This document shows, piece by piece, positions 59,139 to 64,000 of a DNA stretch of 64,000 nucleotides. The DNA is from Microvirga flocculans ATCC BAA-817 (GTDB lineage: Bacteria > Pseudomonadota > Alphaproteobacteria > Rhizobiales > Beijerinckiaceae). The stretch spans positions 42,327 through 106,326 of the forward strand of contig NZ_JAEA01000013.1 in assembly GCF_000518665.1 (NCBI RefSeq), written 5' to 3'. The translations under genes were made by a program, and so were the position numbers. Positions within the stretch are counted from its first letter, which is position 1, and each line of letters opens with the position of its first letter. Below the pieces are notes generated by a model. That model saw only the letters and a list, made by a program, of their open reading frames with translations, made no database searches and had not been told where the DNA came from.

Positions 59139-60391
59139 GCCTGATTTCGGTCGAGGATGCCCTGTCCCGCATTCTGGCGAACGTCGAGAAGCCGGTTGAA
59201 GCCGAACGCGTGCCCCTCGCCGCCTGTGCGGGCCGAACCCTCGCCGAAGATATCGGCGCCCTGCGCGATCAGCCGCCCTTTCCGGCCTCCGCTATGGACG
59301 GCTATGCCGTTCGCAGCACCGATTGCGCCCGCATTCCCGCATCCCTCCACGTGATCGGCACCAGCGCCGCTGGAACACGCTTCACGGGCACGGTCGGAAC
59401 CATGGAGGCCGTGCGGATCTTTACCGGCGCTCCCGTTCCCGACGGGGCCGACGCGGTGGTGCTTCAGGAGGATACGGCGCGTGACGGCGACCGCGTTACG
59501 GTGAAGGAAGCCCCTCATCCCAACCGCCACATCCGCGCAGCAGGTCTCGACTTCAAGACGGGCGAGATTCTTCTGCAGGCGGGCCTGCGTCTCGATTCCC
59601 GCCACATCGCTCTTGCCGCAGCCATGGGGCACGGAACGCTCCCCGTCCACCGCAAGCCTCGTGTCGCCATCCTTGCCACGGGCAACGAGCTGGTGCGTGC
59701 GGGCGAATCCGCCGGCCCCGATCAGATCACGGCCTCCAGCCTCCCGGCCACGATGCTGATGGCAGAAAAGGCCGGTGCGGAAGCCATCGATCTCGGCATC
59801 GCCCGGGACAGCCTTGAATCGCTCGAAGAGCGCATCCAGGCGGCCCGGAGCGCACGCGCCGATATCCTCGTGACCCTGGGCGGGGCATCGGTCGGCGAGC
59901 ACGACCTGGTTCAGAAGGCCCTGAGCCACCAGGGCATGGATCTCGGCTTCTGGCGGGTCGCGCTGCGGCCGGGCAAGCCTCTGATGCATGGGCGTCTCGG
60001 ATCGACCCTTCTCCTGGGCCTCCCGGGCAATCCCGTATCCTCCCTCGTCTGCGCCGTGCTGTTCCTCATACCTGCGATCCGCGCCCTTCTGGGCGATCAG
60101 CAAGCCGCGGAAGATCCGGCGGAAGACGCGATCCTGGGCGCCGACCTGCCTCCCAATGGGGAGCGCCAGGATTACATGCGCGCCTCCCTCACCTTCCAGG
60201 ACGTGCCGTTCCGTATCGGCCGGAACTCCGAGCGCCTGATGGTCCCGGTCGCTACGCCGCATCTCCTGCAGGATTCATCCATGCTGAGCATCCTCGAACG
60301 CTCGGATGCCCTTCTCGTCCGCCCTCCCCACGCCCCAGAGGCCGTGGCCGGCGAGCCCTGCCGGATCATTCGGCTGGAACGGTTTTGCTGA
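59135..60391 (+). CDS. moeA: Molybdopterin molybdenumtransferase MoeA
   Basis: A 418-residue enzyme that inserts molybdate into adenylated molybdopterin. It shows [44 protein letters not shown], the MPT-binding [26 protein letters not shown] and [14 protein letters not shown]. The length is normal. In many relatives lexA follows directly; here 240 bases without a gene and then an RTX gene follow. Confidence 0.97.
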   Translation: MSLISVEDALSRILANVEKPVEAERVPLAACAGRTLAEDIGALRDQPPFPASAMDGYAVRSTDCARIPASLHVIGTSAAGTRFTGTVGTMEAVRIFTGAPVPDGADAVVLQEDTARDGDRVTVKEAPHPNRHIRAAGLDFKTGEILLQAGLRLDSRHIALAAAMGHGTLPVHRKPRVAILATGNELVRAGESAGPDQITASSLPATMLMAEKAGAEAIDLGIARDSLESLEERIQAARSARADILVTLGGASVGEHDLVQKALSHQGMDLGFWRVALRPGKPLMHGRLGSTLLLGLPGNPVSSLVCAVLFLIPAIRALLGDQQAAEDPAEDAILGADLPPNGERQDYMRASLTFQDVPFRIGRNSERLMVPVATPHLLQDSSMLSILERSDALLVRPPHAPEAVAGEPCRIIRLERFC

Positions 60392-60631
60392 AGGAGGCTT
60401 CGAAAGGGCCTCATTAAAATTTCATTTGGGATGATGCTTGGAACCAAGGCTGGCACTAATCCGGTACTAGGAACAGCCACGGACGCTTATCCTGCGTCTA
60501 AAGCCTCTTAAAAACCTGATGAACCCATCAACTGATTGACGTGTGACCATTGATTCTCGGTTCCCATTCAGCCAAGATTAGAAACGATATATTATTTAAG
60601 TACGCCTTTGAGAGGCGAACGTGGGGGTACA

Positions 60632-61990
60632 ATGGCAATCACAGTTGGTACCGATGACAATGAAGAATTCATTATTCCTGCCACTGTTCCTGATGTAGAG
60701 AACATCGTCTATGGAATGGGGGGCAATGACACATTTATCGTGTATGGAGGTGTATTCAACGCTGACATCTCAGGAACTAATAATGTCGGTGCCGGCGGTG
60801 AGAACCAATTGGATGTTCTCCAGCTTTTCAGCTCTGCACATTTCAATTCCCTCAATGCAATTGACGTTCTGACATTTGCGCCCTCAAATTTGGCGACAAC
60901 ACTCAGCTATAATGCCAACAGTTTCTTCGGCGTATCGCAGGTAGTCGGATCTACCGCTGGTATTGATACAATTCAGTTCAGTAGCGCCTCGGAACCTGTC
61001 GACCTCGACCTTTCAAAGACGGTTTTTGTAAACTGGGGCCGAGACAACCAGACGATCCTTGTAGAGTTGAACACCGATAAAACGCTGGCTCTCGATGACC
61101 GGCTCTTCGGTAGCTCAGCGGGAGAGCGTGTGACCTCTGGCAATGGCCGCGATCTGCTCTACGGAAATGCAGGTGACGATTACCTAGACGGAGGCAACGG
61201 AATCGATGTGCTCGACGGCGGCGACGGCAACGATACTCTGATAGGCGGCGGCGGCGAAGGTCCGAACATCCTAAAAGGTGGCAAGGGTAACGACGTTTAC
61301 AAATTCCGCGACAAGGTCGACATCATCATCGATTCAGGCGGCCTCGACAGCCGGGTCGTTTCGAAGAACACGACCTTGTCCGCAAAGGACAAGTTCGAAG
61401 GCCTCGCCGCCGACGAAGAGCTTAGCGCCAGCAAGACGATCAAGCTCACCGGAACGAACAAAGCCAATGTGCTCTTAGGCCATTCCGGCAAGAACACCCT
61501 GAACGGGCTTGGCGGGAACGATATCATCGATGGGCATGCGGGCAACGATAAACTCAACGGCGATGCCGGCAATGACCTTCTGACCGGGGGAGCGGGCAAC
61601 GACAACTTGTTCGGCGGCGCCGGAAACGACCGGCTGTCGGGTGGCCTGGGCAAGGACGTTCTGAATGGCGGCGCAGGGAAGGACACCTTCGTCTTCGACA
61701 AGGCCCTGTCCTCGTCCAACATCGACAAGATCTTTGGCTTCTCGACGAAGGACGACAGCATTGCGCTTCGGAAGGACATCTTCTCCGCTCTGAGTGGCAG
61801 CAAGCTCAGCTCAGTGGACTTCTGCGTCGGCACGAATGCCAAGGATTCCAGCGACCGGATCATTTACGACAAGAAGGCGGGCATCCTCTATTACGACGCC
61901 GACGGTTCAGGTGCGGAGGCCGCGAAGATCAAGTTTGCGACCATCGACAAGAACCTCAAGCTTGCAGCCTCAGACTTCATCCTGATCTGA
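60632..61990 (+). CDS. RTX calcium-binding exoprotein
   Basis: A 452-residue protein without a signal peptide. Residues 1-155 are unlike known domains except for one early RTX-like YGMGGNDTF. RTX nonapeptide blocks lie at about 165-225 (GNAGDDYLDGGNGIDVLDGG) and 278-352 (GGNDIIDGHAGNDKL, GGAGNDNLFGGAGNDRL). The last 100 residues match the shared C-terminal module (FGFSTKDDSI, DRIIYDKKAG, LYYDADGSG, final DFILI). The ATG at 60632 has GGGGG about 5 bases before it. The 5' part of the gene is AT-richer than the 3' part, suggesting mosaic origin. Enzymatic function is not evident. Confidence 0.88.
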   Translation: MAITVGTDDNEEFIIPATVPDVENIVYGMGGNDTFIVYGGVFNADISGTNNVGAGGENQLDVLQLFSSAHFNSLNAIDVLTFAPSNLATTLSYNANSFFGVSQVVGSTAGIDTIQFSSASEPVDLDLSKTVFVNWGRDNQTILVELNTDKTLALDDRLFGSSAGERVTSGNGRDLLYGNAGDDYLDGGNGIDVLDGGDGNDTLIGGGGEGPNILKGGKGNDVYKFRDKVDIIIDSGGLDSRVVSKNTTLSAKDKFEGLAADEELSASKTIKLTGTNKANVLLGHSGKNTLNGLGGNDIIDGHAGNDKLNGDAGNDLLTGGAGNDNLFGGAGNDRLSGGLGKDVLNGGAGKDTFVFDKALSSSNIDKIFGFSTKDDSIALRKDIFSALSGSKLSSVDFCVGTNAKDSSDRIIYDKKAGILYYDADGSGAEAAKIKFATIDKNLKLAASDFILI

Positions 61991-62015
61991 GGCAGCCTGC
62001 CCCTCACCTTTTCAG

Positions 62016-62049
62016 GCCCGTTTCGGCTCAAGCCGAAACGGGCTTTTTT
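62016..62049 (+). terminator. Rho-independent terminator of the RTX gene
   Basis: A perfect 13-bp stem (62016-62028 with 62031-62043, very short loop) is followed by six T (62044-62049). It lies 26 bases past the stop of the gene at 60632-61990. Confidence 0.95.
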
Positions 62050-62449
62050 GCGCATGAATTTTCATGGTACGCTCCTCCTTCTGCCGCATTGCGTCGAACC
62101 AACAGGCGACTTGGAAAAATGATGCCCGGTTCTTCTTTTCATAGAACAAGTTTTCTGCCCGCCCGCACCATGCGCAGGCACGAAAAGGCGCATTGATCCT
62201 CAAAGTGCAAACTGCTTTTTGGGTCAATACCTCAGAGACTTAAGGTCAGTCGATCACCTCTCGGCGGGGCGGATCGTTACGGTCTCAAGCGCATGCAGAT
62301 TGTGAGAAGCGAGAAGCACTTCCAAACGGCAGTGGGCTTACGTTTGCGCCTCTTTCAAGGAAGCCGGCCATGGCATCACGGCACATGGAAAAGAATGCTT
62401 CGCTTATTGATAAGCGGAGCATCCCCACACGCCGTTACGGCGTGACCTC
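62050..62449. other. Gene-free spacer between convergent RTX genes
   Basis: No convincing gene is seen in these 400 bases; a 71-codon minus-strand frame lacks motifs. A 7-bp inverted repeat with a 3-base loop (CACGCCG 62428-62434 with CGGCGTG 62438-62444) lies close to the terminator of the right-hand gene. Confidence 0.55.
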
Positions 62450-62484
62450 AAAAGCCTGCGCCGGCCTTTGAGGGCCGGCGCAGG
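62450..62484 (-). terminator. Rho-independent terminator of the right-edge RTX gene
   Basis: A perfect 12-bp GC-rich stem (62455-62466 with 62473-62484, 6-base loop) is followed on the minus strand by C and TTTT. It lies 26 bases past the stop at 62511. Confidence 0.85.
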
Positions 62485-62510
62485 GTTTCTCGCGAGATCA
62501 AGTCTCGAGT

Positions 62511-64000
62511 TTAGATGAAGAAGAGTTCCGAGTACTGAAAGTTCTTCAGGTACTTGTTCTTGGTGAACGTGGCCAGCTCGATCGCCTCCTTGGAGCCGGA
62601 GCCGTCGGCATCGTAGTAAAGAACGCGCTTCTTCGAGTCGTACACGAAGTAGTCGTCCTTTTCCTTCGCCTTGTCGCCGATTGTGAAGAACTTCTTGTCC
62701 AGCTTCACCGGCTTATTCTCGGTGCCCTTCTTGATCTTGGCATACAGCGTCTTGTTGCCCTTGAACAATGAGTTCTCGAGCCAGATCGAGTCGTCTTTGA
62801 CGCTATAATCCTTGATCGTATCGAAGTTCACCGAGCGGTCGGTCTTGGCCGTTCCAAGCTTAGCGTCGAAAACGAACGTATCCTTTCCGGAGCCGCCCCA
62901 CAGGGTGTCGTTGCCATAACCGCCCCAGAGCTTGTCATCGCCGGCCCCTCCGTAAAACGTATCCTTGAACTTGCCGGTCTTGCTACCCTTGATGATGTCA
63001 TTGAACGGGCTGGCGTCGGAAGCCACCATTGTCTCAGGGCTTTTGTCGGAGATGTTGAAGGTAAACGTCTGCCGCGCAACTCCACCTCTACCGTCGCTCA
63101 CCTCAATCGTAACCTGCCGCAACAGGGCCTGCTCGGCGTCGAACATCACGCCGTTGGCGACAAGAAGCTGATTGCCACTGACCGTAAAGTAACCATCCGT
63201 ATCGGCTGCAACGCCATTGGCCAGGATGATCTTGTAGGTGAGTTTATCGCCATCGGCATCCGACGCCGAGAGCGTTGCTATGGGCGTTCCGTTCTTAGTC
63301 AGCTCCTGCAGAGTGACGTTCGACGGCGCCAAACCAGTGGGAGCCCGGTTCGCGGGAGGAGCATCCGGTGCCGTTGCGCTGACACTGATATTACTATTGG
63401 ATGCGACTGCACCTTCGCTGTCGGTTACAGTGATCGTGAAATTCGTCACCTCAGCGGCTGATCCTGTGGCCTTGTCCCTTGCGTCGAATCTCAATGCCTG
63501 AAGGGCAGCAGTCACGAATTGTGCACTGCCTTCGATAGTAAAGGTACCAGCGTCCTTATCATAAATACCGCCGTCGCCGGAAAACTTACCTTTCGACGCG
63601 TTATCCATGCTCACAACGACTCTAAGAGTTCCGGAGTCCTGAATCGTCAGATTTTTGAATGCCTGAATATCCGCTCTATCAGATGTCGTTTTAACTAGAG
63701 GGTCGGATGCTCCTACGATTTTAGGGTCAACATTTCCATTTACGACATTGATGGTGAACTGCTTATCGTAGGTCAGGCCGCCCTGATCCGTTACACGCAG
63801 GGTCACGGCGTAGGTCCCCGCCGCCAGGGTCGCACCGTCGCGCACCTGCAACTGCGGATTCCCATTGATCACAACTACCTGGAAATAGCCACTGGGATCG
63901 TTGAGGATCGTAAACGTGCCGGTGGCGCCGGCATCCGGATCCGTGAAGGTCAGATTGCCGATGGCGGTGCCGCCGCCAGCCGTCGAGGACACGCTGGTGC
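62511..64000 (-). CDS. Large cadherin-like / RTX exoprotein, C-terminal part (cut by window edge)
   Basis: At least 496 residues of a longer protein; no true start is in the window (the first in-frame GTG at 63992 lies inside a domain). From the N-terminal side it has two to three cadherin/VCBS-like repeats (GNLTFTDPDAGATGTF, YAVTLRVTDQGGLTY, NGTPIATLSASDADGDKL), then a short RTX block (GGAGDDKLWGGYGNDTLWGG, GGSGKDTF), then the shared C-terminal module (KDDSIWL, YYDADGSG, final ELFFI). The shape is that of a large type I-secreted adhesin. It converges on the RTX gene at 60632. Confidence 0.85.
   Translation of the reverse strand, partial: TSVSSTAGGGTAIGNLTFTDPDAGATGTFTILNDPSGYFQVVVINGNPQLQVRDGATLAAGTYAVTLRVTDQGGLTYDKQFTINVVNGNVDPKIVGASDPLVKTTSDRADIQAFKNLTIQDSGTLRVVVSMDNASKGKFSGDGGIYDKDAGTFTIEGSAQFVTAALQALRFDARDKATGSAAEVTNFTITVTDSEGAVASNSNISVSATAPDAPPANRAPTGLAPSNVTLQELTKNGTPIATLSASDADGDKLTYKIILANGVAADTDGYFTVSGNQLLVANGVMFDAEQALLRQVTIEVSDGRGGVARQTFTFNISDKSPETMVASDASPFNDIIKGSKTGKFKDTFYGGAGDDKLWGGYGNDTLWGGSGKDTFVFDAKLGTAKTDRSVNFDTIKDYSVKDDSIWLENSLFKGNKTLYAKIKKGTENKPVKLDKKFFTIGDKAKEKDDYFVYDSKKRVLYYDADGSGSKEAIELATFTKNKYLKNFQYSELFFI

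Noticed and set aside
61500..61690. Repeated short units that could be mistaken for a CRISPR or satellite
   Set aside because: They encode GGxGxD RTX nonapeptides, vary at third positions, and have no spacers.
62012..62227. 71-codon minus-strand frame
   Set aside because: It runs through the RTX terminator hairpin and has no recognisable features.

Overview
The window looks like chromosome from a Hyphomicrobiales (Rhizobiales) alphaproteobacterium, most like Methylobacteriaceae and possibly Microvirga. This rests on gene order and protein character: dusB-ntrB-ntrC-ntrY-ntrX-hfq-hflX, the tpiA-secG-pyrG / kdsA / eno-ftsB-pdhA-pdhB-pdhC-lpdA / lipA series, fused ispDF, trpG-trpD-trpC-moaC-moeA, a DUF5076 gene inside the pdh operon, and GC-rich coding DNA. 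The genus is an inference. No rRNA, tRNA, insertion sequence or CRISPR array was recognised.

Layout. 1-7.7 kb: the tail of an acyl-CoA dehydrogenase, a subtilisin-type autotransporter with an upstream LysR gene, a frameshifted GNAT acetyltransferase, a VanZ-like membrane protein, and a beta-helix/cadherin/RTX exoprotein. 7.7-18 kb: an AT-richer accessory block with a 1.2-kb gene-free stretch holding nested inverted repeats (a candidate structured RNA), a small RTX protein, two CelD/FemAB-like acyltransferases, and a four-gene operon of three GT4 glycosyltransferases plus an ExoF-like polysaccharide export protein. This block probably makes, modifies and exports a surface polysaccharide. 18.4-60.4 kb: the conserved core. 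It covers nitrogen-responsive two-component systems (NtrBC, NtrYX), Hfq/HflX, isoprenoid (IspDF), lipoate (LipA), pyruvate dehydrogenase, enolase, queuosine (QueF), KDO (KdsA), CTP (PyrG), Sec export (SecG), periplasmic folding (PpiD), tryptophan and molybdopterin (MoaC, MoeA) genes. 60.4-64 kb: two more RTX proteins in convergent orientation, the second running off the right edge.

How the parts relate. The pdh genes form one enzyme complex (E1 alpha, E1 beta with its own lipoyl domain, E2, E3), and lipoate synthase lies just beyond them. dusB-ntrB-ntrC and ntrY-ntrX are tightly packed nitrogen/redox signalling operons. ppiD, trpE, a 24-codon ORF, trpG, trpD, trpC, moaC and moeA run head to tail with very short gaps or ATGA overlaps, which suggests co-transcription. 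The four RTX proteins share a C-terminal module of about 100 residues ending in a hydrophobic tail, consistent with a common type I secretion signal; no type I exporter is encoded here.

Main points for a second look: the nested inverted repeats at 8344-8504, the shared RTX C-terminal module, the exopolysaccharide block with its acyltransferase pair, the GNAT frameshift near 4847, the small ORF coupled on both sides between trpE and trpG, and RTX genes where lexA is often found after moeA.
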